Assembly (NCBI RefSeq): GCF_008711175.1 | Contig: NZ_VWNF01000041.1 | Coordinates: 124,001-188,000 of the forward strand | Direction: 5' to 3' | Origin: Nesterenkonia ebinurensis | GTDB taxonomy: Bacteria > Actinomycetota > Actinomycetes > Actinomycetales > Micrococcaceae | DNA: 64,000 nt | Part shown: positions 16,655-26,170 of the stretch, piece by piece | How the letters are laid out: every line of letters starts with the position of its first letter | Position numbering within the stretch: the stretch's first letter is position 1 | Position numbers and translations under genes: made by a program | Notes under the pieces: generated by a model | The model's database searches: none | What the model saw: the letters and a program-made list of their open reading frames with translations, nothing else | What the model was told of the DNA's origin: nothing

Positions 16655-19333
16655 TCAGCCAGTATTCTGAAGGCCCGCTGCAACGCCTTTCAGGGTAATC
16701 AAGAGGAGGTTGCGGGGGTCCTGGATCTCATCCTCGGAGAGATTGCCGGAGCGGAGCTTCTTCAGGGCGCGCAGCTGGATGAGGCTGAGTGCATCCACAT
16801 AAGGATTGCGCAGCTGAACGGCGCGGCCGAGCACCCGGTGGTCAGCCAGCAGGCGGTCTTGGCCGGTGATGGCCAGCACCCATTTCTCGGTGAGGTCGAG
16901 CTCCTCGAGCACTGCGGCGGCCAGCTCCGGCTTGTCTCCCAGACCCAGGTAGCGCCGGGCGATCCGCCGGTCAGTCTTGGCCAGCGACATCTCAATGTTG
17001 TCGATCATCGCGGCGAACAGCGGCCACTCGGCGTAGGCCCGCTTCAGCAGGTCGAGATCCCCGACTGCCTCCAGCGCAGTGCCCAGCCCGTACCAGCCGG
17101 TGAGGTTGGTCCTGGCCTGCCCCCAGGCGAAGTTCCAGGGGATGGCGCGCAGATCCTCCAGGGATTCCACCGAGAGTCCACGCTTAGCCGGCCGGGAACC
17201 GATGGCCAGCAGTCCGATCTCATCCTGGGGCGTCACCTGGGCGAACCAGGGGGCGAAGCCCTCCGCTTTGATCAGGCTGTGGAACCGTGCCCGGGAGGCA
17301 TCGTCGAGCTTGTGAGCTAGGCCGGCGAACTTCTCTGCGGCTGCGGCGTTCCGCTTCTCCGTAGAAGGGGCAGAGGCCATCAGTGTAGCTGCGGCCACCT
17401 GCTCAATATGCCGCAGGGCGATCTCAGGGTTGCCGTAGCGGGCGTCAATCACCTCGCCCTGCTCGGTGACCTTGAACCGCAGGTCCACCGAGTGCGGCGG
17501 CTGAGCCAAGATGGCACGGTTGGCCGGTCCGCCGCCGCGGCCCAGTGCCCCGCCGCGGCCGTGGAACTGGGTGAGCTGGATATTGTTCTCCACGGCCCAG
17601 GCGGCAATCTTCTCCTGGGCTTGATAGAGCGCCAGGGTGGCGGCCACCGGCCCGACGTCCTTGGATGAGTCGGAGTAGCCGAGCATCACCTCCATGCGGC
17701 GGCCGGTCTCCTCCAGCCGTTTCTGCAGGTGCGTGTTCTGCAGAGCCTCTTCGAGGATCCGCGGAGCGTTCTGCAGGTCATCGTAGGTCTCGAACAGCGG
17801 GATAACGTCCAACACCGGGGCATCTACCGCTCCGTCGAGGGCCTTCTCGGCCAGTACATAGACATCCGCCAGGTTCTGCGCGGACTGGGTGAAGGAGACG
17901 ATGTAGCGCCGGGCCGCGTTGACCCCGTAACGAGCCTGCAGGGCGGCGATGGTACGGAAGGTCTCCAGCACCTCCTCACCGGGTACTGTCATCTTCTCCG
18001 CAGAGCCTGGATCCTCCAGCCATTGCAGGGTGCGGGTGTGGACAGCGGAGTGCTGACGCACCTCTAGCTCAGCCAGGTGAAAGCCAAAGGTCTCCACCTG
18101 CCAGATCAGTTCCTGCAGGTCCCCGTAGGCGACCCGGAGGGCACCGGCCGCCACCAGAGAGTCCTGCACAGTGCGCAGATCCGCCACCAGCTCCTCCGGA
18201 ACCCGGTAAGCCAGGTCTGCATCGCGGGCCCGGGTGGCAGAGACCCGTCCTGCGATGGCCAACAGCACCTGCCGGTGCGGCTCCCGCGGAGAGTGCCGTG
18301 CGGCACGCTCGGTGAGTTCCTCTGAGAGCTGCTTCTGCCGATTCCATAGGGCCGTCAGGGCGCCGTCGGGTGTTGTGTAGCGGTCGTCCAGGGTCAGTGA
18401 GAGCCCCACGGTGCGGGTACGTTCTTCCAGGTTGCCCAGAACCCTGTCCGCGGCCTGTGCCACAGCCTGTCGGGTGACCGAGGCAGTGACATTCGGATTG
18501 CCGTCGCGGTCACCAGCAATCCACGAACCCAGGCGGATGAAGGCCGGTGCTTTGGGGGCTGTCCGGCCGGCAGCTTCCCCCTGCAGCCAGTCGTCCATCC
18601 GGCGGTAGGCCTCAGTGAATACTGTGGAGAAGGAGGACTCGAAGACCCCCAGGGCGGTACGGACTTCATCCAGCGGTGAGGGATTGGAGACTCTCAGCTG
18701 GGCGGTGCGCCACATATTGTCGATCTCTTCGGTCAGCTCCCTGGTGTTGCGGGCCTGAGCCGCCGGACCCATCCGCGGGTCGTCACGCTGGTCCAGCAAG
18801 TATCCGATCCGCCGCACACTGGCGGTGATGGCGTTGCGCCGAGCCTCGGTCGGATGGGCGGTGAGCACCGGGTGGAAGCGCAGCTCTTTGAGCCGACGCT
18901 GCGCCTCGCGCTGGCCGATTTCCTCAGCCAGGTGGGTGAAGGCTGCGGCCACCGAGTCGGAGGGCTTCTGCTGCTGAAGAGGCAGCTCCCCGTCACGGGT
19001 ACGCAGAGTGCGGACCCGGTGCTGCTCCTCGGCCAGGTTGGCCAGCAGGAAGTAGCAGGTGAACGCCCGCGCCATCTCCTTGGCCCGCTCCGGGCTGAGT
19101 CCCTCCACGAACTCCTCAGCCTGAGCCAGGGTCTCCTCGGACTCATCCCCCACCGCGGCGATGGTCAGGGCGCGCAGTCTCTCCACATCCTCGTAGAGCC
19201 CCGCTGAGCCGTACTCCTTCAGCACAGTGCCGAGCAGTTCGCCGAGCAGGCCCACATCCCGGCGCATGGCATCGGGAACCTCGTGCTCAGCGGCACGGCG
19301 GGAATGGTCGTGGGCAGTGCTGGGCTCAGACAT
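16655..19333 (-). CDS. ppc: Phosphoenolpyruvate carboxylase
   Basis: An 892-aa anaplerotic enzyme converting PEP and bicarbonate to oxaloacetate. The family's catalytic motifs are present: AHPTEARRN (159-167, catalytic His160), SWIAGDRDGNPNVTASVT, GYSDSSKDVG, and the glycine-rich FHGRGGALGRGGGP loop. The C-terminus QNTG is the invariant end of PEPC. Length is normal for bacterial PEPC. The ATG at 19333 has a strong GGGAGGAG upstream, so it is a leadered mRNA unlike several neighbours. Monocistronic, divergent from ybaK. Confidence 0.96.
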   Translation of the reverse strand: MSEPSTAHDHSRRAAEHEVPDAMRRDVGLLGELLGTVLKEYGSAGLYEDVERLRALTIAAVGDESEETLAQAEEFVEGLSPERAKEMARAFTCYFLLANLAEEQHRVRTLRTRDGELPLQQQKPSDSVAAAFTHLAEEIGQREAQRRLKELRFHPVLTAHPTEARRNAITASVRRIGYLLDQRDDPRMGPAAQARNTRELTEEIDNMWRTAQLRVSNPSPLDEVRTALGVFESSFSTVFTEAYRRMDDWLQGEAAGRTAPKAPAFIRLGSWIAGDRDGNPNVTASVTRQAVAQAADRVLGNLEERTRTVGLSLTLDDRYTTPDGALTALWNRQKQLSEELTERAARHSPREPHRQVLLAIAGRVSATRARDADLAYRVPEELVADLRTVQDSLVAAGALRVAYGDLQELIWQVETFGFHLAELEVRQHSAVHTRTLQWLEDPGSAEKMTVPGEEVLETFRTIAALQARYGVNAARRYIVSFTQSAQNLADVYVLAEKALDGAVDAPVLDVIPLFETYDDLQNAPRILEEALQNTHLQKRLEETGRRMEVMLGYSDSSKDVGPVAATLALYQAQEKIAAWAVENNIQLTQFHGRGGALGRGGGPANRAILAQPPHSVDLRFKVTEQGEVIDARYGNPEIALRHIEQVAAATLMASAPSTEKRNAAAAEKFAGLAHKLDDASRARFHSLIKAEGFAPWFAQVTPQDEIGLLAIGSRPAKRGLSVESLEDLRAIPWNFAWGQARTNLTGWYGLGTALEAVGDLDLLKRAYAEWPLFAAMIDNIEMSLAKTDRRIARRYLGLGDKPELAAAVLEELDLTEKWVLAITGQDRLLADHRVLGRAVQLRNPYVDALSLIQLRALKKLRSGNLSEDEIQDPRNLLLITLKGVAAGLQNTG

Positions 19334-19447
19334 GGTGGGGACTCCTCCCGTGGTGACGGTAGCGGTAAGACCCCATTGTCCCGCTCTGACGTGCAGTTGC
19401 CCTCACGTTATCAGCGAACCGAGCACCGGAACCGTCCCTAGCACGTT

Positions 19448-19453
19448 TAAAGT
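19448..19453 (+). promoter_or_regulatory. Leaderless -10 element (TAAAGT) of ybaK
   Basis: TAAAGT, 8-nt spacer, then ATG 19462. No Shine-Dalgarno. Confidence 0.5.
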
Positions 19454-19461
19454 GGTGCCCT

Positions 19462-19959
19462 ATGAGTGAACTGGCAGGACGTAAGCGGGTGGCCGCCGAT
19501 GCCCGGGCCTGCGGAGTGAGCATCGAGTTTGTGGACCGAGGGCCCGCCGAGTCGCTTCAGGAGGCCGCGGCGAACTTAGGGCTGGAGCCTCGGGAGATCG
19601 TCAAGACCCTGGTGGCCAAGGCCAAGGTGACCCAGACTGCCACCGAGCACAGCTATCTGATCGTGCTGATACCTGGGGACAAGCAGGTGGACTGGGCCAA
19701 GCTGCGCAGGCTGGCGGGGATGAAGAAGCTCTCCATGGCTTCCCCTGAGGAAGGGTGCGACGCCACCGGTTACCGTCCCGGGACCATCAACCCCTTCGGT
19801 GCCCAAGCCGCCGACGGCACCCGGTGGCCGGTCTACGCCGATGAGTCCATCACCGGCCGGGTCTGCTTGGGCGCCGGAGAGCCGGACCGCAACCTGTTCG
19901 TTGAGGCGGCCGAGCTGTTCGAGGCATTCGAGGTCACCACCGGCGACATCGCCAAATAA
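19462..19959 (+). CDS. ybaK: YbaK/EbsC-family aminoacyl-tRNA deacylase
   Basis: A 165-aa trans-editing protein that hydrolyses misacylated tRNA (Cys-tRNA-Pro in YbaK). The YbaK fold is visible: REIVKTLVAKAK (53-64, with the conserved Lys after the IVKT motif), the DKQVDWAKLRRLAGMKKLSMA helix-strand, the TGYRPGTINPFG signature and the DESITGRVCLGAGEPDRNLFVEAAEL end. Length is normal. Convergent with dgt, with 4 nt between stops. Confidence 0.9.
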   Translation: MSELAGRKRVAADARACGVSIEFVDRGPAESLQEAAANLGLEPREIVKTLVAKAKVTQTATEHSYLIVLIPGDKQVDWAKLRRLAGMKKLSMASPEEGCDATGYRPGTINPFGAQAADGTRWPVYADESITGRVCLGAGEPDRNLFVEAAELFEAFEVTTGDIAK

Positions 19960-19963
19960 GTGC

Positions 19964-21286
19964 CTACGCAAACAGGGCGCTGCTCACCGGCTGGCCCTTG
20001 ACCAGGGTGGCATACCACTCCAGGCAGGCGCCGTCGGTCAGTGAGGCGATCTGATCGATGAGGGCACGATGGCGGCCGGCGTCATCGTCCGCTGCCCGGA
20101 AGTCCGCCTGGAAGGGCGGCTCCAGGAACCGGTCCCCGGTCTCTGCCAGCAGTCCGTGCAGGGCTCGCAGCACCTCGGTCTGGCGGGCGTAGACCGGCAA
20201 CTGCTCACGGGAGGCCATGATGTAGTGGGCGGCGATGCCCTTCATCACGCAGATCTCATCCAGGGTCTCCTCCGGGATCACCAGATCTGCCTCGTGGCGC
20301 ACCAGCGGCTTATCCCCGTGGGTCTCCCTGGTGGCAGACCAGAAGGCGTGGCAGAACCGACCGATCAGCTCAGAGGTCATGTTTTTCAGTGCGGCCAGGG
20401 CTCGGCGCGAGCCATCGGACTCCAGCACCCAGTTCTCGGCCGCCTCCAGGCGGGCGATGGCGGCGGCGACCCGGTCCTCGGGGGTCCCGGGCAGGTACCA
20501 CTCCTGGGTGGTCTGGATGACCCTGGCCCGCTGGACCGGATCGGTGAGGAACTTCAGCTGGAAGCGGCCGTTGACAATGCCGTCCTCCACATCATGCACG
20601 GAGTAGGCGATGTCATCGGCGGCGTCCATCACCTGGGCTTCCATGGACTTCCGTGTCCCCTCCACGCCCCGGCGCATCCAGAAGAACACCTCGAGGTCAT
20701 CCTCATAGGCGCCGAACTTCTGGCTGCGGGTTCCGTCGGGCTTCAGCGGGGCCTGGTGGGCACGCCAGGGGTATTTGACTGCGGCGTCCAGACTGGCACG
20801 GGTGAGGTTGAGTCCGGCGGAGCGGCCGTCGGGGTGGAAGCGCTTGGTCTCCAACCGGGCCAGGATCCGCAGGGTCTGGGCGTTGCCCTCGAAGCCGCCG
20901 ATGTCTTCGGCCAGGTCGTTGAGCACCTTCTCCCCGTGGTGGCCGAACGGCGGGTGTCCCAGGTCGTGGGAGAGGCAGGCGGCATCGACCACATCGGGGT
21001 CGCAGCCGAGCATCCGGCCCAGTTCCCGCCCGACCTGGGCGACCTCCAGGGAGTGGGTGAGCCGGGTGCGGGAGAAGTCGTCATTGGAGGGCGCGACCAC
21101 CTGGGTCTTGGCGCCCAGCCGGCGCAGCGCAGAGGAGTGCAGCAGTCGGGCACGGTCACGTTCGAAGGATGAGCGGTAGACGGATTTGCCGTGCTCGGGC
21201 ACCCAGCGGTCCTCATCGGCCTCGGTGTATCCCGGGGCCAGGGCTGCATACTGCCCCTCGAGACGCTCGACGTTCCGCACATTCAT
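19964..21286 (-). CDS. dgt: Deoxyguanosinetriphosphate triphosphohydrolase-like protein
   Basis: A 440-aa HD-superfamily dNTPase, releasing triphosphate from dGTP/dNTPs. Metal-binding HD motif: RTRLTHSLEVAQ (His78) and LSHDLGHPPFGHHGE (His107-Asp108). Other family stretches are SSFERDRARLLHSSALRRLGAKTQV and DAADDIAYSVHDVEDGI. The ATG at 21286 is 6 nt after TAGGCT, so it is probably leaderless, although GGAG lies between. Housekeeping gene. Confidence 0.92.
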   Translation of the reverse strand: MNVRNVERLEGQYAALAPGYTEADEDRWVPEHGKSVYRSSFERDRARLLHSSALRRLGAKTQVVAPSNDDFSRTRLTHSLEVAQVGRELGRMLGCDPDVVDAACLSHDLGHPPFGHHGEKVLNDLAEDIGGFEGNAQTLRILARLETKRFHPDGRSAGLNLTRASLDAAVKYPWRAHQAPLKPDGTRSQKFGAYEDDLEVFFWMRRGVEGTRKSMEAQVMDAADDIAYSVHDVEDGIVNGRFQLKFLTDPVQRARVIQTTQEWYLPGTPEDRVAAAIARLEAAENWVLESDGSRRALAALKNMTSELIGRFCHAFWSATRETHGDKPLVRHEADLVIPEETLDEICVMKGIAAHYIMASREQLPVYARQTEVLRALHGLLAETGDRFLEPPFQADFRAADDDAGRHRALIDQIASLTDGACLEWYATLVKGQPVSSALFA

Positions 21287-21292
21287 GACTCC

Positions 21293-21298
21293 AGCCTA
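21293..21298 (-). promoter_or_regulatory. Leaderless -10 element (TAGGCT) of dgt
   Basis: TAGGCT with 6-nt spacer to the ATG at 21286. Confidence 0.55.
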
Positions 21299-21308
21299 TC
21301 TAAGCCGC

Positions 21309-24300
21309 TCAGCCTGCCAGGTGGGACCAGGCTGGGGCCAGTTGTCGCCAGGGACCGCTGGCGGCAACGCGTCCGGACTCCAGGACCACCACGCGGTCCG
21401 CCCTGGCCAGCGCACTGCGCTTGGACGTGGACCCGATCACCGTGATCCCCTTCTCACGCAGTGCTTGCCACAGTTCAAGCTCGGTGGCCGCATCCAGGGC
21501 GCTGGAGACGTCGTCGGCCAACAGCACCTCGGAGTCGGTGGCCAGCGCCCGGGCAGTGGCCAGCCGCTGCACCTGTCCGCCGGAGAGCCGCACGCCCCGG
21601 TGGCCGACCGCTGCGTGCAGACCACCTGCGGCAGTGATGTCCTGCTCCAGCCGGGCGATCCGGACCGGCTCATCAGTCTGCCGGTCCCGATCCAGCCGGA
21701 TGTTCTCGTCGAAGGTGCCGGAGAGCACCCGCGGCACCTGAGCGATATAGGCGAAGCGCTGCGGGCGCAGGAACGTCTCAGCATCAACCGGGGCATCGTT
21801 GAAGAGGATCTGCCCGGTGTGCGGGACCAGTCCGGCCAGGCTGGCCAGCAGACTGGACTTGCCGGAACCGATACCGCCGAGCAGCAGCACCAGTTCGCCC
21901 TTGGCCACCTGGAGATCAACCTCCTGCACACCGAGGGTCCCGTCAGTGTGCACAGCAGTCAGACCCTTCAGCCGAAGGCTCTGCAGTGCTTCCTGCGGCT
22001 CCGGCTCAGGGGCAGGTGCCTGACCTGCCACCTCATCAACGCCAGTGATGGGCCGGTAGAGGCTCTGCCCACCGGCCAGCCGCTGGGTGGCCAGCTGCCA
22101 GGCGCGAACCCCCGGCGCTTTGGTGACCACCGAGCCGGCGCACAGCCCGTACCAGGTGAAGCCGAGAACGCTGCCGGAGGTAAGGATAGTGGTGGCCAGA
22201 TCCCAGGTGCCGGTGAAGAACATCGCCCAGGAGAAGGTCACCCCGCTGGCGATGACGATTCCCGGCACGCCGTCCAGGACCGCCTGCACCCGGTGCTCGC
22301 TGATCTGGGCGGTCACCCGCCGGGCATCCACCTGGTTGAGGTGGCCGCGCACGTCATCTGTCGCAGCGGCCAGCTTCACTGTGCGGGCGGCATCCATCGC
22401 GGAGACCAGCACCCGGCCGTAGGTCGCCCGCGCATCGGCTGCTCGTGTGGCGCTGCGGCCTGCCACAGGGCGTCCGCCCCAGCAGGCCAGTGCCGAACCG
22501 ATCAGCACGCTGGCCAACACCGCACCGACCAGCCAACTGCCCGAGAGCAGCACCGAGAGCAGCACAATGATGACCGCCGAACCGATATCGCCCCATCGGT
22601 CGGCGTAGTCCTGGATGCGGTCACCGTCCATCGCCCGGGCCACCACCTCCCCGGGCGGGGTGGCTTCCAGCCGGGGTTCGTCCAGCTGACCAGCCAACAC
22701 CCGGCTGCGGTGCCGGGTCAGGCAGAGCGTCCACCAGCGCGGGTACAGGTTGACCGCGAAGCCGAAGATCATCGGCATCGCCAGCACCGCAATGGCTGCG
22801 ATCAGGATGACCAGCGGCCAGACGCCGTCCTGCCCGGTGGCCAGCGCATCCACAGTCAGGCCCCAGAGCCAGTTGGTGATCAGTCCCTGCGGGGATAGCG
22901 CGGCCATCAGGAAGAACAGGAACAGTCCGAATGCGCCCCAGCCGGGTTTGGTGCCGAAGGCGCTGAGTACGGCCCGGGTCAGGCTCGGCCCCTTGGGCGG
23001 CTCGGCCTGGACAGGCGGCTCGGTGCGGCGTCGTACCCCGCCGATCGATACGGTGCCCTTGACCACAGTGTCCGTGGCGGCGGTGTCGGTGCTCACCAGC
23101 TCAGCTGCTGCCGGTGTTTCGGCCGGCTCCTCATCCACGAACCCGTGGTGCTCCTTGGAAGCCTCGATCAGCTCCCGGAACGGACCAGGCTGCCCGGCCA
23201 GTGCAGTATAGCTGCCCTGCTGGATGACCCGTCCGCTCTCCAGCACAGCAACGTGCTCAGCACGCTCGATAGTGCTCAGCCGGTGCGCAATCAGCACACC
23301 GGTGCGTCCGGTCAGCAGCCGCCGGGAGGCGCGTACCACCCTCGACTCGGTCTGCGGATCCATCCGGGCAGTGGCCTCGTCAAGCACGACGACGCCGACC
23401 TCACGGACCAGCAGCCGGGCGAAGGCCACCAGCTGCTGCTCACCAGCGGAGAGCATCACCCCGCCCGGGCCGAGCAGGGTGTCCATACCATCGGGCAGCC
23501 GGGCCACCCATTCGGCCAGCCCCAGCTCCTCGACGGCAGCCTGAATCCGATCCCGCGGGATCGGTGCGAACAGAGCGATATTTTCGGCCAGGGTGCCGGC
23601 CAGCAGTTCGGTGCGCTGGGTGACCACACCGACGGTGGCGCGCAGCTGGTGCAGGTCCATTTCGGTGACGTCGATGCCGCCGAGAAACACTGTGCCGGGC
23701 GGCGGCTCCACGGCCCGCGAGATGAACGAGGCAAGGGTAGACTTTCCGGAGCCGGTACGGCCGACCAGAGCCAGGGTCTCGCCCTCGGGGACGCTGATCG
23801 AAACCTCCTGCAGGGCGAAAGAGCCCTCGCTGTAGGAGAAGTTGAGATCGGTAATCTCCAGGGCACTGCTCTGGGCAGGGTGGTGGCCTTCCTCGGGCTC
23901 GGCGCTGGCCGCCATCAGCTGTCTGACCCGGGTGATCGCACCGAGCCCCTCCTGCAGCTGGGGCAGCTGATTGATCAGCTCGCCGACCCGTCCGATCAGC
24001 AGTGTGGTGGCCAGCACCAGGGTGATCAGCTGCGGCAGGGCCAGCTGTTCGGCGGTGACCAGCGCCACCCCGGCCACCAGCAGCCCAGCGAACAGCGCCT
24101 GGAGCATTGTTTGGGACCGGAAGATCAGCTCGGACTCTTTGGTGACCATCCTCCCGAAGCTGCGATGGATGCCGGCGGCCAGCTCGGTCACCCGGCGCAG
24201 TCCGAAGGCCTGACCTCCTGAGGTGCGCAGGTCGTCACGGGCGGCGACCACTTCCTCGAAGGCTGCGGCGTGGTCGGTCCAGGACTGTTCATTGACTACT

Positions 24301-24848
24301 TTGCGGGCCGCTATCACGGCGAACAGCGGGCGCACGAACAAGAGGTTGGCCGCCACCAGTGCAGGCATGATCAGCCAGGCCGGCCACCACATCAGCCCGG
24401 CGATGATCCACAGCGGCAGCGCGCCAAGCACGGTGCCCATCATGGCCCAGAACTGTTGGCGCATCAGGTTGTTGATCGCATTAGTGTCGTCGTCGACCCG
24501 GTCCAGGATCTCCCCAACAGCCTGTTCGCTGAGCACGCTCAGCGGCTGTGCGAAGGCGGCGTCCAGCAGGTCTCGGCGCAGCGTGCCGGCGGCCCGGTCG
24601 ACAACGCCGGCCCAGCTGACCTGGGCAGCCACCTGGATGATCGCAGCGCCGATGATCAGGGAGCCGAGCAGCACCACGCCGCCGAGCGTCGGCGCTTCGG
24701 CCAGCTGCCCTGAGACCACTGTGGCCAGGGATTGGGCGAGCATCGCCAGAGCGAGCGCAGCAACGGCAAGGCCGCTGACAGGCTCGGCAAGCCGCCGCCA
24801 CGTGATACTGCGCGAGGCCGAAGGTGAGGAGTGGACCGGAGTGGGCAC
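21309..24848 (-). CDS. Fused heterodimer-type ABC transporter (TMD-NBD-TMD-NBD)
   Basis: A 1179-aa single chain holding two ABC-exporter halves. Half 1: transmembrane region about 15-320; NBD with Walker A GRTGSGKST, signature LSAGEQQ, Walker B VVVLDEATARMDP and H-loop IAHRLS. A linker of about 90 aa follows. Half 2: transmembrane region about 640-900; NBD with Walker A GGIGSGKSS, signature LSGGQVQR, Walker B VLLADDVSSALD and switch VIGSTSKR. In half 2 the catalytic Glu after Walker B is Asp and the H-loop His is absent, so one ATP site is degenerate, as in heterodimeric exporters such as TM287/288 or CydDC. Cargo unknown. The GTG start is leaderless. Confidence 0.88.
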   Translation of the reverse strand: MPTPVHSSPSASRSITWRRLAEPVSGLAVAALALAMLAQSLATVVSGQLAEAPTLGGVVLLGSLIIGAAIIQVAAQVSWAGVVDRAAGTLRRDLLDAAFAQPLSVLSEQAVGEILDRVDDDTNAINNLMRQQFWAMMGTVLGALPLWIIAGLMWWPAWLIMPALVAANLLFVRPLFAVIAARKVVNEQSWTDHAAAFEEVVAARDDLRTSGGQAFGLRRVTELAAGIHRSFGRMVTKESELIFRSQTMLQALFAGLLVAGVALVTAEQLALPQLITLVLATTLLIGRVGELINQLPQLQEGLGAITRVRQLMAASAEPEEGHHPAQSSALEITDLNFSYSEGSFALQEVSISVPEGETLALVGRTGSGKSTLASFISRAVEPPPGTVFLGGIDVTEMDLHQLRATVGVVTQRTELLAGTLAENIALFAPIPRDRIQAAVEELGLAEWVARLPDGMDTLLGPGGVMLSAGEQQLVAFARLLVREVGVVVLDEATARMDPQTESRVVRASRRLLTGRTGVLIAHRLSTIERAEHVAVLESGRVIQQGSYTALAGQPGPFRELIEASKEHHGFVDEEPAETPAAAELVSTDTAATDTVVKGTVSIGGVRRRTEPPVQAEPPKGPSLTRAVLSAFGTKPGWGAFGLFLFFLMAALSPQGLITNWLWGLTVDALATGQDGVWPLVILIAAIAVLAMPMIFGFAVNLYPRWWTLCLTRHRSRVLAGQLDEPRLEATPPGEVVARAMDGDRIQDYADRWGDIGSAVIIVLLSVLLSGSWLVGAVLASVLIGSALACWGGRPVAGRSATRAADARATYGRVLVSAMDAARTVKLAAATDDVRGHLNQVDARRVTAQISEHRVQAVLDGVPGIVIASGVTFSWAMFFTGTWDLATTILTSGSVLGFTWYGLCAGSVVTKAPGVRAWQLATQRLAGGQSLYRPITGVDEVAGQAPAPEPEPQEALQSLRLKGLTAVHTDGTLGVQEVDLQVAKGELVLLLGGIGSGKSSLLASLAGLVPHTGQILFNDAPVDAETFLRPQRFAYIAQVPRVLSGTFDENIRLDRDRQTDEPVRIARLEQDITAAGGLHAAVGHRGVRLSGGQVQRLATARALATDSEVLLADDVSSALDAATELELWQALREKGITVIGSTSKRSALARADRVVVLESGRVAASGPWRQLAPAWSHLAG

Positions 24849-24855
24849 CCGATCA

Positions 24856-24861
24856 ATCCTA
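24856..24861 (-). promoter_or_regulatory. Leaderless -10 element (TAGGAT) of the fused ABC gene
   Basis: TAGGAT, 7-nt spacer (TGATCGG), then GTG 24848. It overlaps the stop codon region of the upstream dus gene, so the ABC gene has its own promoter as well as possible read-through. Confidence 0.55.
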
Positions 24862-26070
24862 ACCCCCTGAAGTATCCACCTCAGCGGCTTGGATCATCTG
24901 GCGCTGGCCCTCATTGAGCTCCTGGGAGGCCAGCCAATCCTCGGGGAGGTGGACCTTCTTGGGTGAGCCGGCACGGCCGCGGGGCCCCTCGGCGTCGGCC
25001 CCGGGGTAGCCGATGCTTCTGTCGAGCCGGCCGAGCAGGTCCTCCAACTGGGCCAGTGACTCCACGGTGACCAGCTGGGTGCGCAGTGCCGCACCCACTG
25101 GGTAGCCCTTGAAGTACCAGGCCACATGCTTGCGGATATCCTGCATGGCTTTGGGCTCGTCGCCGTCGAAGTAGGGGATGAGCATCTGAGCGTGCCGCAG
25201 CAGGGTCGAACACACCATGCTCACCCCCGGGCGGTGACGGTCTTCCCGACCCTCGAACGCAGACTGGAGATCACCGAACAGCCACGGCCGGCCCTGGCAC
25301 CCACGGCCGACGACGACGCCGTCCACCCCGGTCTGCTCCACCATCGCCACGGCGTCCTCAGCACTCCAGATGTCTCCGTTGCCCAGCACCGGCAGATCGG
25401 GCAGGGAGTCACGCAGCCGTCTGATCGCGTCCCAATCCGCCTGCCCGGAGTAGTGCTGACGGGCGGTGCGGCCGTGCAGGGCTACAGCCACCACACCGGA
25501 ATCCCGGGCCACTTTGCCGGCCTCGAGGTAGGTCAGGTGATCCTCGTCGATTCCTTTGCGCATCTTGACCGTCACCGGGATGCCGCCGCGGGCAGCCTCG
25601 CGCACAGCAGTGGCCACAATGGACTCGAAGAGCCGGATCTTCCAGGGCAGGGCGGAGCCACCGCCCTTGCGGGTGACCTTGGGCACCGGGCAGCCGAAGT
25701 TCAGATCGATATGGTCGGCCCGGTCCTCCTCCACCAGTATCCGCACCGCATGGCCGGTGGTGACCGGGTCCACGGAGTACAGCTGCACCGATCGCGGCAC
25801 CTCATCGGGCTCGTGCTTGATGATCCGCAGGGACTCCGGGCGGCGCTCCACCAGGGCGCGGGCGGTGACCATCTCGTTGACGTAGAGTCCGCCGCCGTAC
25901 TCCCGGCACAGACGGCGGAAGGCGGTGTTGGTGATCCCGGCCATCGGGGCGAGCACCACCGGGGTGTCTACAGTGATGGGCCCCAGTTTCAGCGCCGGGA
26001 GCAGTGCTGTGCCGGGGGCGTCGTCGTGCTCCCCAGCTGCGGCTGCCGGTCGTTCCAGAGTCTCAGTCAC
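24859..26070 (-). CDS. dusB: tRNA-dihydrouridine synthase (Dus family)
   Basis: A 403-aa flavoprotein reducing uridines in the tRNA D-loop. The TIM-barrel FMN-binding domain shows PVVLAPMAGITNTAFRRLC, YVNEMVTARAL, the catalytic Cys segment LNFGCPVPKVTRKGGGSAL, VTVKMRKG, ALHGRTARQHYSGQADW and VVGRGCQGRPWLF. C-terminal helical RNA-binding part from about residue 300. GTG start. Dus subtype assignment (DusB-like, as in most actinobacteria) is by general resemblance. Confidence 0.92.
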   Translation of the reverse strand: MTETLERPAAAAGEHDDAPGTALLPALKLGPITVDTPVVLAPMAGITNTAFRRLCREYGGGLYVNEMVTARALVERRPESLRIIKHEPDEVPRSVQLYSVDPVTTGHAVRILVEEDRADHIDLNFGCPVPKVTRKGGGSALPWKIRLFESIVATAVREAARGGIPVTVKMRKGIDEDHLTYLEAGKVARDSGVVAVALHGRTARQHYSGQADWDAIRRLRDSLPDLPVLGNGDIWSAEDAVAMVEQTGVDGVVVGRGCQGRPWLFGDLQSAFEGREDRHRPGVSMVCSTLLRHAQMLIPYFDGDEPKAMQDIRKHVAWYFKGYPVGAALRTQLVTVESLAQLEDLLGRLDRSIGYPGADAEGPRGRAGSPKKVHLPEDWLASQELNEGQRQMIQAAEVDTSGG

Positions 26071-26170
26071 AGTTCTATTGTCCAGTTGGCGTCAAGAAGA
26101 CACCGCGTTTTCTCATCTACACCGGGTTATAAGTGGGTGTAGGCGTGAAAGCGTGGTGTGTTTGTGAGGG

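Noticed and set aside
21186-22898. 570-aa plus-strand open frame opposite the fused ABC gene
   Set aside because: Antisense shadow with Gly/Gln/His-rich sequence and no motif.
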